From: Ktedonobacterales bacterium
Lineage (GTDB): Bacteria; Chloroflexota; Ktedonobacteria; Ktedonobacterales; DATBGS01
Assembly: GCA_036557285.1 (NCBI GenBank)
Contig: DATBHW010000060.1
Location: forward strand, 62,001-126,000
Direction of reading: 5' to 3'
Length of the DNA: 64,000 bases
The position numbers and the translations under genes were made by a program. Positions 17,442 through 26,050 of this stretch are shown piece by piece (the first letter of the stretch is position 1; each line of letters starts with the position of its first letter). The notes below the pieces were generated by a model. It saw only the letters and a program-made list of their open reading frames with translations. It ran no database searches and was not told the origin of the DNA.

Positions 17442-18602
17442 TCAGTCGTTAAACGCATCCAGGTCAAGGCTGGAGAGATCAAGGCCACCCAGCGGCGCCT
17501 TGCGCGGCTCACGCTCCATCACCAGATCCTTCGCGGGAGCGGCTCGCTCGGCGTCTTCTTCGCGGGGCTGCTCACCTGGCTTGATCACATCAACACGCCA
17601 GCCTGTCAGCCGGGCAGCAAGTCGGGCGTTTTGCCCATCCTTGCCGATGGCAAGCGAGAGCTGCTTCTCGGCAACCGTCACCAGGGCTGTATGGTCAGAC
17701 TCCCTCAAGTCCACTTGCAGCGGCTTCACCGGGCTGAGCGCGTTCGCAACAAACGTCGCTTGATCAGGATCCCACAGGATAATGTCAATCTTTTCCCCGT
17801 TGAGTTCGTTGACAATATTATTGATGCGCGTACCCCGCACGCCAACACAAGAGCCAATCGGATCAAGCCCTTCCTGGCGCGCCCAGACAGCAACCTTCGA
17901 CCGGCTGCCTGGCTCGCGGGCAATGCCCTTGATCTCGACATACCCATCGAAAATCTCTGGCACTTCCAACTCAAACAGGCGCTTGACGACATTGCGATGA
18001 GTGCGCGACACCATCACTTGCAGGCCCTTCCCCTGGCTCCTGCGAATGTCATAGACATAGACCCGCAGGCGCTGGCCGACGCGATACTTTTCAGCCTGTA
18101 CCTGCTCGCGCGGCTCCAACAGCGCCTCAGCCCCATTCAGATCAAGCACAAAGGTATCTTTATCCCTATCGCTGCGCCGCACGATGATGCCCAGCACCAG
18201 ATCATCCAGTTTATCTTTCAGGCTTTCGTACAGATATTCTTGCTCCGCCTCGCGGATGCGCTGCAAAATCACCTGTTTGGCTGTCTGTGCCGGAATGCGG
18301 TTAAAGATGGCTGGGGATTCTACCTCGATCATCTCGCCGAGCGCGGCTTTCGGGTTCAACTGCTGAGCTTCGCCGAGCGAAATCTCCTCGTTGGCATCAC
18401 CCACCACCGCGACGACATGCTTTGCCGCCCAGATGCGAATGTCGCCCCGTTTGTCTACTTCAATACGGACGTTGTTTCCACGCCCCGTACTCTTCTGATA
18501 CGCTGCCAGCAGGGCTTTGGCGACGGTCTCCATCACCACATCCTGCGGTAGCTTCTTTTCGGAAGTAAGCTGCGAGATTGCAGCTTGAAACTCACTTCTC
18601 AT
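17442..18602 (-). CDS. nusA: Transcription termination/antitermination factor NusA
   Basis: Binds RNA polymerase and controls pausing, termination and antitermination. The 386-residue protein has the RNAP-binding N-domain (about 1-125, beginning [19 protein letters not shown]), an S1 domain (about 130-200) and two KH domains ([26 protein letters not shown], then [18 protein letters not shown]). A short tail without the acidic repeats of E. coli NusA follows. ATG 18602 was chosen for the GGGAGGG seven bases upstream; the extra 52 codons in the open frame are in the leader. It is the first gene of the translation block and has its own promoter. Confidence 0.95.
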   Translation of the reverse strand: MRSEFQAAISQLTSEKKLPQDVVMETVAKALLAAYQKSTGRGNNVRIEVDKRGDIRIWAAKHVVAVVGDANEEISLGEAQQLNPKAALGEMIEVESPAIFNRIPAQTAKQVILQRIREAEQEYLYESLKDKLDDLVLGIIVRRSDRDKDTFVLDLNGAEALLEPREQVQAEKYRVGQRLRVYVYDIRRSQGKGLQVMVSRTHRNVVKRLFELEVPEIFDGYVEIKGIAREPGSRSKVAVWARQEGLDPIGSCVGVRGTRINNIVNELNGEKIDIILWDPDQATFVANALSPVKPLQVDLRESDHTALVTVAEKQLSLAIGKDGQNARLAARLTGWRVDVIKPGEQPREEDAERAAPAKDLVMEREPRKAPLGGLDLSSLDLDAFND

Positions 18603-18676
18603 GCTGCCACCCTCCCGCCGGCAGATCGCCGGAACAACTCCACGACCCTGCTCCACCCTAAAAGGTCTATCCAAGC

Positions 18677-18703
18677 AGAAAAGTGGGGGGCGCCCACTTT
18701 TCT
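18677..18703 (-). promoter_or_regulatory. nusA leader hairpin
   Basis: AGAAAAGTGGG and CCCACTTTTCT form an 11-bp stem with a 5-base loop in the untranslated leader between the nusA promoter and ATG. nusA operons are autoregulated in other bacteria, so an attenuation role is plausible but unproven. Confidence 0.55.
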
Positions 18704-18729
18704 TACGTACATCCCTCGTTTTCTGACGT

Positions 18730-18758
18730 ATTATATCACGTTCAGCCGCGCTCCGCAA
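18730..18758 (-). promoter_or_regulatory. Promoter for nusA operon
   Basis: On the minus strand, TTGCGG and a perfect TATAAT are separated by 17 bases, about 130 bases upstream of the nusA start. It is the only strong promoter seen before the block. Confidence 0.75.
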
Positions 18759-18806
18759 CTACTACTCAGCCTCCTTGCTTGAGGCGTTTCTTGCGCTTCC
18801 TTGCAG

Positions 18807-18836
18807 TTGACGCCGCAGCGCCTCAACCCGTATACT
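18807..18836 (+). promoter_or_regulatory. Promoter for the acyl-CoA dehydrogenase gene
   Basis: TTGACG, an 18-base spacer and TATACT lie 80 bases upstream of the start of the next gene, back to back with the nusA promoter. Confidence 0.7.
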
Positions 18837-18916
18837 CTTAGCAGGGGATACCTATCTCTAGAGAACGAATTGCCTGACGCCCGACGCCTGGCCCTGCCTC
18901 AAAGGAGAGCGAGAAG

Positions 18917-20059
18917 ATGGCTGTGCAGCTTGTTGACGAAGAAAAATTGATGATGGAGGTGGTGCGCGAACTCGCCCGCAAGAAAGTCGCGCCGCGCGCC
19001 GCCGACATAGACGCTACCGGCCAGTTCCCCTGGGACATCAAAGACCTGCTGGCCGAGCAAGGCATCCTGGGGATGCCCTTCCCGGAAGAGTATGGCGGCA
19101 TCGGCTCCAGCAAGCTCTCTATCGTCATGGTCATCGAGGAATTGGCGAAATATTGCGTCACCACCTCGCTCATCCTCGCTGTGCAGCAGCTTGGCACCCT
19201 GCCCATTGCGCTGGTCGGCTCCGACGACCAGAAGCGCCGCTACTTCCCGCGCTGCGCCAGCGGTGAATGGCTGGCGGCCTACGGCCTCACCGAGCCAGGC
19301 TCCGGCTCCGATGCTGGAGGTATGCGCACTCGCGCCGTCAAGAAGGCTGATACATATATCCTCAATGGCTCGAAACGCTTCATCACCAACGCCGGTCTGG
19401 CGCACGTCAACGTCGTCTTTGCCGTCACCGACCCCGCTAAAGGGACGCGCAGTGGCATCAGCGCCTTTATCGTTGAAAAAGACTCCCCTGGCTTCGGCAT
19501 CGGCAAAATCGAAGAGAAGATGGGCATTCGCGGCTCGCAGACTGGCGAACTGCTCTTTGAGGACTGCGAAGTCCCCGCCGAAAACCTGCTGGGACGCGAA
19601 GGTGATGGCTTCAAGATCGCTTTGATGACATTGGACCGCACGCGCCCCGGCATCGGCGCGCAGGCGGTGGGCGTGGCGCAGGGAGCGATTGATTTCGCTG
19701 TCCAGTACACCAAAGAGCGCGTGCAGTTCGGCAAGGCGCTCGCCGAAAACCAGGGTCTTCAGTTCATGCTGGCCGACATGGCAACCAAAGTCCAGGCGTC
19801 CCGCTTGCTGGTCTATGACGTGGCCGAGCGCATTGATCGCGGCGAAAGCGATGTGAGCCGCTATTCGGCAATGGCAAAACTCTTTGCCTCAGACACCGCT
19901 ATGGAAGTGACCACCGATGCCGTCCAGCTTCTCGGCGGCTACGGCTACATCAAGGATTACCCCGTCGAACGGATGATGCGCGACGCCAAGATCACTCAGA
20001 TATACGAAGGTACTAACCAGATTCAGCGCGTGGTCATTGCCCGCGATCTGCTCAAGTGA
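18917..20059 (+). CDS. Acyl-CoA dehydrogenase
   Basis: FAD enzyme that introduces the 2,3-double bond in acyl-CoA during fatty acid or amino acid breakdown. At 380 residues it has the usual length. Family signatures seen are YGLTEPGSGSDAGGM (about 120-134), FITNAG, RVQFGKALAENQGLQFMLADMA and, near the C-terminus, QLLGGYGYIKDYPVERMMRDAKITQIYEGTNQIQR, where the Glu of YEGT is the likely catalytic base (butyryl/short-chain type). AAAGGAG precedes ATG 18917. The chain-length preference is only inferred. It is followed by a gene for an SCP2-type lipid-binding protein on the same strand. Confidence 0.92.
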   Translation: MAVQLVDEEKLMMEVVRELARKKVAPRAADIDATGQFPWDIKDLLAEQGILGMPFPEEYGGIGSSKLSIVMVIEELAKYCVTTSLILAVQQLGTLPIALVGSDDQKRRYFPRCASGEWLAAYGLTEPGSGSDAGGMRTRAVKKADTYILNGSKRFITNAGLAHVNVVFAVTDPAKGTRSGISAFIVEKDSPGFGIGKIEEKMGIRGSQTGELLFEDCEVPAENLLGREGDGFKIALMTLDRTRPGIGAQAVGVAQGAIDFAVQYTKERVQFGKALAENQGLQFMLADMATKVQASRLLVYDVAERIDRGESDVSRYSAMAKLFASDTAMEVTTDAVQLLGGYGYIKDYPVERMMRDAKITQIYEGTNQIQRVVIARDLLK

Positions 20060-20201
20060 ACGTATCCCATGACGAAAGCCAGGGGCTTCTACAGCCCCCT
20101 GAAGCGGCCTTCGATAACGACAGAGGATATACCGTTGTGGCCCCAGGCATCGGCGATATAGCCTGAGCCTTGAATGAATAGGAAAGAAGGAGCAAACACC
20201 G

Positions 20202-20534
20202 ATGGACCAAATATCAGCAGGCGATACCTTCAAGTACATGCAGGAACACTTCAACGCTTCCGCAGCCAAGGGCGTGGATGCAACCCTTCAGTGGGATCTC
20301 TCCGGTGACGGCGGCGGCTCCTGGGCGTTAAAAATTGCTAATGACGCCTGCGAGCTGATTGAGGGCGGCGTTGATGCCCCCACCACCCGTTTTAAGCTTG
20401 CCACTGAAGATTGGCTGGCAATCACGGCTGGCAAGCTGAACGCGATCAACGCCTTTATGACCGGCAAGCTGAAGGTGGAAGGCGATCAGGGCCTTGCCAT
20501 GCGTGTAAACTCCCTCTTCCCCTCACCCCAATAA
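20202..20534 (+). CDS. SCP2 sterol-binding domain protein
   Basis: 110-residue protein with the SCP-2 lipid-carrier fold alone, which binds acyl-CoA or other lipids in a tunnel. Family features visible are VDATLQWDLSG, the central SWALKIANDACELIEG and the end AGKLNAINAFMTGKLKVEGDQGLAMRVNSLF, in which the MTGKLKV-GD motif is typical. It lies downstream of the acyl-CoA dehydrogenase and probably shares its transcript, which suggests it carries substrate or product for that pathway. GAAAGGAAAGAAGGAG precedes ATG 20202 at slightly long spacing. Confidence 0.85.
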   Translation: MDQISAGDTFKYMQEHFNASAAKGVDATLQWDLSGDGGGSWALKIANDACELIEGGVDAPTTRFKLATEDWLAITAGKLNAINAFMTGKLKVEGDQGLAMRVNSLFPSPQ

Positions 20535-20539
20535 CGCTT

Positions 20540-20583
20540 CAGAGCGAGCAAGAACGCTTGGTCTACCGTTCTTGCTCGCTCTG
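20540..20583. terminator. Bidirectional terminator
   Basis: CAGAGCGAGCAAGAACG and CGTTCTTGCTCGCTCTG form a perfect 17-bp stem with a 10-base loop between convergent genes. Confidence 0.78.
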
Positions 20584-20602
20584 GCAATGGGTCGGCAGAT
20601 GC

Positions 20603-21196
20603 TCAGTAGCGCAGGCGTATTTGTTCAGCGATTGCCTCAGCCAACTCATCTGGAGGTTGCAGGCCATCCAGTACCAAATCTGCATGCTCGCTCACTTGCT
20701 GTTGCCGCCGATAAACTTCCCCGATGCGCTCCGTCAGGTAGTCCTGGGCAAAGGCAAGCGGGTCAAAGCGCAAAGCAGGGTTGGCGGCATCTCGAAGGAG
20801 CTTGCGGCAGAGCGAAATGTCCAGGGGAATTGCTATGTGGGCCACGAAATCAATCAAAGGCTTCAGTTCGTCTCGATCTCTGCCCCAGGGTTCTTCCAAT
20901 ACGATATAGGGAGCCGACTCGACTACCTGCCCGCTTTTTGGAGAAACAACCGCTCGGCCTTCACGCAACGCGCGTACATCCTCTACCAGTTGCGGAATGT
21001 TGGCCCATTGGTTTGGGTCACATCCCTGCTCTACCCATTGACGAATATCCGGGTGCCAGTGCGCCACAGCCCTATAGTGATCATAAAAGAGCGTGGTCGC
21101 ATTCCCCAATAGGGTCGCCACCTTTTCAACCAGAGTGGTTTTTCCTGCGCCACTGGGTCCGCTAATAGCAATCACAACGACTTCCCGAGTGGGCAT
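20603..21196 (-). CDS. P-loop kinase, uridine-kinase-like
   Basis: 197-residue P-loop NTPase with Walker A GPSGAGKTTLVEK (about 12-24) and the layout of the uridine kinase/phosphoribulokinase family. YDHYRA follows the first helix, where uridine kinases have the substrate-binding YDxYY-like stretch, and LRFDPLAFAQDYL sits near the end. The ending EAIAEQIRLRY is family-like. The phosphorylated substrate is not known; a nucleoside or sugar is likely. ATG 21196 was chosen because GGAAGGG lies before it; five further codons upstream start with an ATG that has weaker support. The gene is convergent with the SCP2 gene. Confidence 0.7.
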   Translation of the reverse strand: MPTREVVVIAISGPSGAGKTTLVEKVATLLGNATTLFYDHYRAVAHWHPDIRQWVEQGCDPNQWANIPQLVEDVRALREGRAVVSPKSGQVVESAPYIVLEEPWGRDRDELKPLIDFVAHIAIPLDISLCRKLLRDAANPALRFDPLAFAQDYLTERIGEVYRRQQQVSEHADLVLDGLQPPDELAEAIAEQIRLRY

Positions 21197-21248
21197 GCGC
21201 TTCCCTTCCATCTTTTAGAAGAGGATTCCCAGGGGTATTGCTACGCTA

Positions 21249-22187
21249 TCAATACCCCGTCAGCCGATCAATCATGCCGCGCTCCTTCGCCTGGTGTTCG
21301 ATCCAGCGATAGAAGAAAAACGAACACACCGCGCTGAGCGCGGCGCTCAGCAGGATGATGAGCAGCAGCCGCCAGTTATCGAACTGCGCCAGCAGCGGAC
21401 TGATGGGGCCAGTGATTGTGCCGCCGCGTCCATTGGAGGCTGTTCCCACGATAATCCCCCCGTTCAGGGCGCGGCGCATCCCCTCCAGCCAGTAGGTGAT
21501 CGGCATTGCCAGCGTCACCTGCTTCAGTACTGGCGGCAGAATATCGGGCGGGAAGTAAGCGCCGCTGAAGAGCAGCAGCATCCCAGCCGTCACTTCGCCA
21601 ATAGCCTCTCCATGCCTGGCGACCAGCAGCGCGATGCCAGCCAGGACAACCCCCAGGCTGGCGAGAATGACCAGCCCCAAGAGGAAATAGACGACAGCCC
21701 AGCCCCATTCGATCTGCGCCAGATTGAGATGCAGCCCCAGGAACAAGACACCAACCGCCAGCAAGATAGTCGCGGTCAGCAGCGCCACCAACGTTTTCGC
21801 CGTCGCCCTGCCGAGCAGATAGGGAAACCGGCGCGCGGGAGAGGTAAAGATGTATTTCAGCATCTTATACGCTTCCCGGTCATCGAAGATCGTCCAGGCC
21901 AGCCCCGCCATCGTCTGAATGACCAGGACAAAGAAGGCGTTGCTGATATAGAGATACGAGAAGTACCCGCCGCTCTGGCCGCGCGCCACGACTTCATACA
22001 TCACCAGCAGCATCAAGGCCGTCGCCAGCGGGCGCAAGATGGTGAAGCTGAAGAAGACAAAGGGATCAGCCCAGTTACTCTCGATCTGCCAGCCCAGCCA
22101 GGCGGCAATGCGAAAAGTACGCGCGCCCTCGCGGATGCTCTCACGCAGAGCGGCATAGCGCGCGGGTCGGCGTATGGCGTCAATCAT
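21249..22187 (-). CDS. ABC-2 type transporter permease (third permease of the operon)
   Basis: Membrane subunit of an ABC exporter, 312 residues. A short cytoplasmic N-terminus is followed by six predicted helices (first about 52-72, last about 276-298), the standard ABC2_membrane layout. The PDILPPVLKQVTLAMPITYWLEGMRRAL stretch before the last helix is the usual amphipathic element of ABC-2 permeases. It starts 12 bases after the preceding permease stop, with AGAGGG just before ATG. With the 22200 permease it probably forms a heterodimer driven by the ATPase at 23122. The substrate is unknown (drug, lipid or polysaccharide class). Confidence 0.82.
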   Translation of the reverse strand: MIDAIRRPARYAALRESIREGARTFRIAAWLGWQIESNWADPFVFFSFTILRPLATALMLLVMYEVVARGQSGGYFSYLYISNAFFVLVIQTMAGLAWTIFDDREAYKMLKYIFTSPARRFPYLLGRATAKTLVALLTATILLAVGVLFLGLHLNLAQIEWGWAVVYFLLGLVILASLGVVLAGIALLVARHGEAIGEVTAGMLLLFSGAYFPPDILPPVLKQVTLAMPITYWLEGMRRALNGGIIVGTASNGRGGTITGPISPLLAQFDNWRLLLIILLSAALSAVCSFFFYRWIEHQAKERGMIDRLTGY

Positions 22188-22199
22188 AGTTCACACCCT

Positions 22200-23033
22200 C
22201 TACTGCCAGCGCAGGCTCAGCCGAGCCTCAACTTTTGCCAGCCATTCCATGCGCTTGAGCAAGAAATAGGCGCTGGCAATAAAAACAATCCCCATCCCGC
22301 CCAGGATCAGCACCTCGGTGGCGGGTGGCAAGACCCCGATGATCTGCCCAGGAAAGAGCAACTGCCGCAGCGCATCCAGCGCAAAGCTCACCGGGATAAC
22401 GGCGGAAAAGAGGCTCAGGACGCCAGGGACGCTGCTAAATAACTTACTGAGGGGAAAGTTCATCCCCGACAGAAAGTACACCGGCTCGGTCAGCGCCAGC
22501 GAAACTTGCCAGGCTTCGCGCCCCCACATCAAGAAGACGGAACTGAGGACCATCCCCAAGCCATAGAGGGCGACCATTGCCACCACAAAGACGAGCAAGG
22601 CAAACGCCCACTGGCTGCCATCGAGGCTCACGCCAAAGATCAACGTGCCAATCACCGCAATCGTGGCCGCCCGCAGCGTACTCATATACAGCCCGCCAAC
22701 ACCCATGCCCAGCAGAATCGCCATCAGCGAGGTGGGCGAGAGGACGTAGAGTTCCAGGTTCCCTTCCTGCTTATCCCAATAGAGTTGGGAGGCCATCATC
22801 CAGAGGATATTCAGCCAGTAGGTCGCCATCGCGCCGCCCAGAATCACGAAGCCAACATAGGCTTCTGGCGCGTGCAGCGCCCGGTAGAGGAAGACAAACG
22901 CCGACGTATTGACCAGCGGCACAAATATCTCGAAGAATACCCAGCTTAGCTCGCGGTTGGCCCCAAAGACACGCGGATAGGCGCGCGCGTACATCGTGCG
23001 CAGAACCAATCTCATTCCTGTGCTTTTCTCCAC
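22200..23033 (-). CDS. ABC-2 type transporter permease (second permease)
   Basis: 277-residue ABC-2 permease with six helices (about 25-50, 57-80, 100-125, 132-158, 170-188 and 230-258). The SLALTEPVYFLSGMNFPLSKLFSSVPGVLSLFSAVIPVSFALDALRQLLFPG region is typical of this family. GTG 23033 is chosen because AAGGGAG lies six bases before it; ATG 23015 is also possible. It lies 89 bases downstream of its ATPase, with a 55-bp tandem repeat in between, and is followed closely by a second permease. Two different permeases with one ATPase suggest a heterodimeric exporter. Confidence 0.82.
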   Translation of the reverse strand: MEKSTGMRLVLRTMYARAYPRVFGANRELSWVFFEIFVPLVNTSAFVFLYRALHAPEAYVGFVILGGAMATYWLNILWMMASQLYWDKQEGNLELYVLSPTSLMAILLGMGVGGLYMSTLRAATIAVIGTLIFGVSLDGSQWAFALLVFVVAMVALYGLGMVLSSVFLMWGREAWQVSLALTEPVYFLSGMNFPLSKLFSSVPGVLSLFSAVIPVSFALDALRQLLFPGQIIGVLPPATEVLILGGMGIVFIASAYFLLKRMEWLAKVEARLSLRWQ

Positions 23034-23063
23034 AGTTTGCTCCCTTAATCGCTGCTGCGCAGG

Positions 23064-23173
23064 GTGCTAACCCTCATTATGATTTTCAGCGGTTAGGCTG
23101 CGGCCAGCCAGCGCAACAGTGCTAACCCCCATTCGCGTCTTCAGCGGTTAGGCTGCGGCCAACCAGCGCAACA
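23064..23173. repeat. 55-bp tandem duplication of an ATPase gene end
   Basis: Two adjacent units (23064-23118 and 23119-23173) share about 48 of 55 bases. The unit at 23119 encodes the last 16 codons and stop of the ATPase at 23122. The other, just past the stop, would encode a nearly identical tail ending NHNEG and its own stop. It looks like a leftover 3' end of a second copy of the gene, or a local duplication. Confidence 0.75.
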
Positions 23174-24240
23174 AAAACATCCTCCAGGGTCGGCTCATTC
23201 TTCTGGAGGCTGAGAATGCGCCCCTGCTGCTCCGTCAAGGCGTTGATCACCGAGCCAATCGCCGCCTCGGCCTCAAGAATGAACTTGAGTCTATACGCGC
23301 TGCCGCTCTCGTCGGCTTCGCCAATCACGCGCACCACGCCAGGCGCGTGTTCCAGAGCCTCGATAGTGCGCTCGGTGATGCCCGAAGCGGTCACCTCGAA
23401 GACCGGCTGCTTCTGGAGCAGATGTTTCAGGTTGGCGGGTGTATCGCAGGCCAGCACAGCCCCGTGATCAATGATAGCGATGCGGTCACAGAGTTCGTCG
23501 GCCTCGGCCATATAATGCGTGGTGAGCAGCACGGTGCGGCCAGGGTTCTGCTGCATCCACTCGCGGGTGAAGCGGCGGACGATGCGCGCCGCGTTGATGT
23601 CCAGGCCAAGCGTTGGCTCGTCCAGAAAGACCACCTTGGGATCGGTGATAAAGCCCCGGCAGAAGTTCATGCGCTGGCGCTGGCCGGTGCTGAGGCCGCT
23701 GATGCGCGCGTTCGCGTGGCTCTCCAGTTCCACGACCTTGAGCATGTCAGCAATGCGCTGATTGGCATCTTTCCAACTGATGCCATAGAACTGACTGAAC
23801 ATCCAGAGGTTCTCGCGCACCGTCAGAATGCCATAACCGCTGGTTTCGCCGCCGCTGACCATGCTGATACGCCGCCGCACCTCCTGAGCTTGCCTGACGA
23901 CATCCAGGCCATCAACGTAACAGAAGCCACCGCTTGGAGCCAGCAGCGTCGTCAGAATCTTAATCAGCGTCGTCTTGCCTGCCCCATTCGGCCCCAGCAG
24001 GCCGAACAACTCGCCCTGGGAGACCTCCAGGTTGACATCATTGAGGGCAACGAGCGTTTTTTGCTTTTCTCCCTTGCTATCTTTCTGCCGACGCAGCTTA
24101 TAGATTCGGCTGACATGCTCGGTCTTGATCGCCAGCGGGCGGGCGCCATGGTGATGAGCCGATTGCTCATCGAATGCAAGACCTGAGCGCATGTCAGCCT
24201 CTCCGGTACCATCTATAAGAGCCTCTTTTGTATTCGGCAT
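23122..24240 (-). CDS. ABC transporter ATP-binding protein
   Basis: 373-residue cytoplasmic ATPase of an ABC-2 exporter, of the drug/lipid-export (DrrA/CcmA-like) type. Walker A is GLLGPNGAGKTTLIKIL, the signature is LSTGQRQRMNF, Walker B is VVFLDEPTLGLD, and the switch His lies in TTHYMAEADELCDR. A C-terminal regulatory extension with SLQKNEPTLEDVFVALVGRSL ends the protein, as usual in this class. About 50 residues precede the core, longer than typical. ATG 24240, after GAGAAG, was chosen; the open frame reaches 24303. It is expected to power the two permeases at 22200 and 21249. Confidence 0.86.
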   Translation of the reverse strand: MPNTKEALIDGTGEADMRSGLAFDEQSAHHHGARPLAIKTEHVSRIYKLRRQKDSKGEKQKTLVALNDVNLEVSQGELFGLLGPNGAGKTTLIKILTTLLAPSGGFCYVDGLDVVRQAQEVRRRISMVSGGETSGYGILTVRENLWMFSQFYGISWKDANQRIADMLKVVELESHANARISGLSTGQRQRMNFCRGFITDPKVVFLDEPTLGLDINAARIVRRFTREWMQQNPGRTVLLTTHYMAEADELCDRIAIIDHGAVLACDTPANLKHLLQKQPVFEVTASGITERTIEALEHAPGVVRVIGEADESGSAYRLKFILEAEAAIGSVINALTEQQGRILSLQKNEPTLEDVFVALVGRSLTAEDANGG

Positions 24241-24367
24241 TCGCTTCTCAAGCTCCAATCTGAAGTGTCCTATCGGCTTTGATAGGATGGGCCAATTGAT
24301 CAAGTGGACTGGAAGCGGACAGAGCGGCGCGCCGCTCTGTCCGTACCCCTCTCTCTGCGCCAGATCG

Positions 24368-25201
24368 TTAGCCGTTACGCTTGAGCCTTCCGGTGCGCTT
24401 GGCGTAGCGTTCTGCCCTGCGGAAAATCCAGAGTCCCGCGGGAATGCTGATTATCCCGGCCAGCAGCAAAGGCCAGATGTCTCCCCAGAGCGCCGTCAGG
24501 GGTTGATCGTTGAGCAAGCCTGCCCGCATCCCATCCAGCACATACGTGGCCGGCGAGATGCGCGCAATGACCTGCATCCAGCCAGGCAGCACGCTGATGG
24601 GATAATAGACGCCCGACACCAGCAGGATCAGCGCCCGCACGATATAGGCCATCTGCGCGCCGCGCTCGGTATAGAGCAGCGGCAGAATTGCCGCCATGAT
24701 CCCGAAGCCAATAAAGGAGACGCTGCCAATCAACAGCATGCCCACGCTGGTCAGGACATTAGCGTGGCTCAAATCGAGGTGGAAGAAGAGGCTGATGACC
24801 ACAAGCTGCACAGCCACGAAGAACAAGCCATGCACCACAGCAAAGAGGCAGCTTCCCAGCAGTTGTGTCAGCCGGGCAATGGGCGCCATGAAGGTATATT
24901 CAATCGTCCCTTCCCAACGCTCAATGGTGATCGTCTCTGTCACCTGATCGAAGGCCACGCTCAGGTAGCTCCACACCACCGTTCCGATCATGAGATAGAG
25001 AATGAAGTAATTGGTATCAATCGGCGTCCCGGTGATTAAGGGAGCACTCACCCCGATGTAGGTTACGCTGATGGCGTTGACGATGTTATAGACCAGCCAG
25101 ACCACTTCCCAGGCCCAGTAACGCTTGGTCAGGTTCATATTCCGCTCAAAGAAGGCATAGGAGGCGCGGGCATTGCGCACGACTCCAGCAGGTAAGACCA
25201 T
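24368..25201 (-). CDS. ABC-2 type transporter permease (first permease)
   Basis: 277-residue ABC-2 permease with six predicted helices. It has the family stretch QMAYIVRALILLVSGVYYPISVLPGWMQVIARISPATYVLDGMRAGLL before the last helix. ATG 25201 follows GGAGGA at 7-8 bases. It lies between an unrecognised protein (25320-25955) and the second ATPase, so it is most likely paired with the ATPase encoded first in the operon (26051). It would then form the homodimeric membrane part of the first exporter. Confidence 0.82.
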   Translation of the reverse strand: MVLPAGVVRNARASYAFFERNMNLTKRYWAWEVVWLVYNIVNAISVTYIGVSAPLITGTPIDTNYFILYLMIGTVVWSYLSVAFDQVTETITIERWEGTIEYTFMAPIARLTQLLGSCLFAVVHGLFFVAVQLVVISLFFHLDLSHANVLTSVGMLLIGSVSFIGFGIMAAILPLLYTERGAQMAYIVRALILLVSGVYYPISVLPGWMQVIARISPATYVLDGMRAGLLNDQPLTALWGDIWPLLLAGIISIPAGLWIFRRAERYAKRTGRLKRNG

Positions 25202-25319
25202 TCGTCCGTTCCTCCGATTCTTGTGCCTGGACACTCCGTACTACGTGTGGATACTCTTGCTATTGCCGTTCTGCCACCGAGGGGGATGCCACAGCTATGG
25301 CATCCCCCGATGACAGCCT

Positions 25320-25955
25320 TTAGATCAACGCCAGCGGCCTACACAGCCCTGCCAGCAACTCTTCGAGCAACAGGCAGCGCTCCAGCGGCACGCTGCGCAG
25401 GCCATGTGGCGCCAGCCGAAGCTGTGCCAGGTTCCAGAGCCGATCCAGGTCGCTCCACTCGCCAAACGGCTCTGGCTCAGCCAGAATCTGGCGCCACGTC
25501 TCCTGAATACTTTCCGTAACCAGCTCGCAGACCAGCGCCGTATCCTCGACCCAGAAGGCCAGGAACGCCGCAATGACCGCCTGCTCAACCGGCTGCACTT
25601 CAGGCTCGGCCAGGAGGCTCACCAACACCTCTTCAATTGCCTGGCGCTCGACGCTGGTGAAGCCCTGGCGGTAGGTGTAGAGCCGGACAAAGAGTGGCTC
25701 CCACCAGTCGCCAAGCACTGGCTCGCGGACCAGATGCGCCAGAATCGCGGGCCAGTAGTAGCGGATCGCCTCGTTATCAAAGTGGCCGGTCTGGGCGACG
25801 ATCCACTCGACCTGAGCGCCACTGAGCGCGTAGATGGGAGTTGCCCAGATGGCGCGCACCTCAGCCTCGTGAATCAGGCACCCTTCGCATAACAGGTATG
25901 ACTTCGGGTGGCGGGCAAAGACCCGATCCACCGTTCGCAGTCTTATATCGAGCAT
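25320..25955 (-). CDS. Unrecognised 211-residue protein in the ABC exporter operon
   Basis: No family recognised. The protein is soluble, acidic and mostly helical by composition, rich in Leu, Glu, Trp and Val, without a signal peptide or membrane helix. A Cys pair sits early (LLCEGCL, residues 22-28) and single Cys residues appear later. The start ATG 25955 has AGAGGAG before it, and the gene is packed between the first ATPase and its permease, 95 bases from one and 118 from the other. The conserved-looking operon position suggests an accessory or regulatory part of the exporter, but this is inference. Confidence 0.6.
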   Translation of the reverse strand: MLDIRLRTVDRVFARHPKSYLLCEGCLIHEAEVRAIWATPIYALSGAQVEWIVAQTGHFDNEAIRYYWPAILAHLVREPVLGDWWEPLFVRLYTYRQGFTSVERQAIEEVLVSLLAEPEVQPVEQAVIAAFLAFWVEDTALVCELVTESIQETWRQILAEPEPFGEWSDLDRLWNLAQLRLAPHGLRSVPLERCLLLEELLAGLCRPLALI

Positions 25956-26050
25956 TGCTCGCTCCTCTTTGCTTTCACCAGAGAACGGGAGGAGCGAGGC
26001 CAGCAGCGCGACTGGCTCACCGAGAGCGCCTGTTGCGCTGTCCGATGGGG

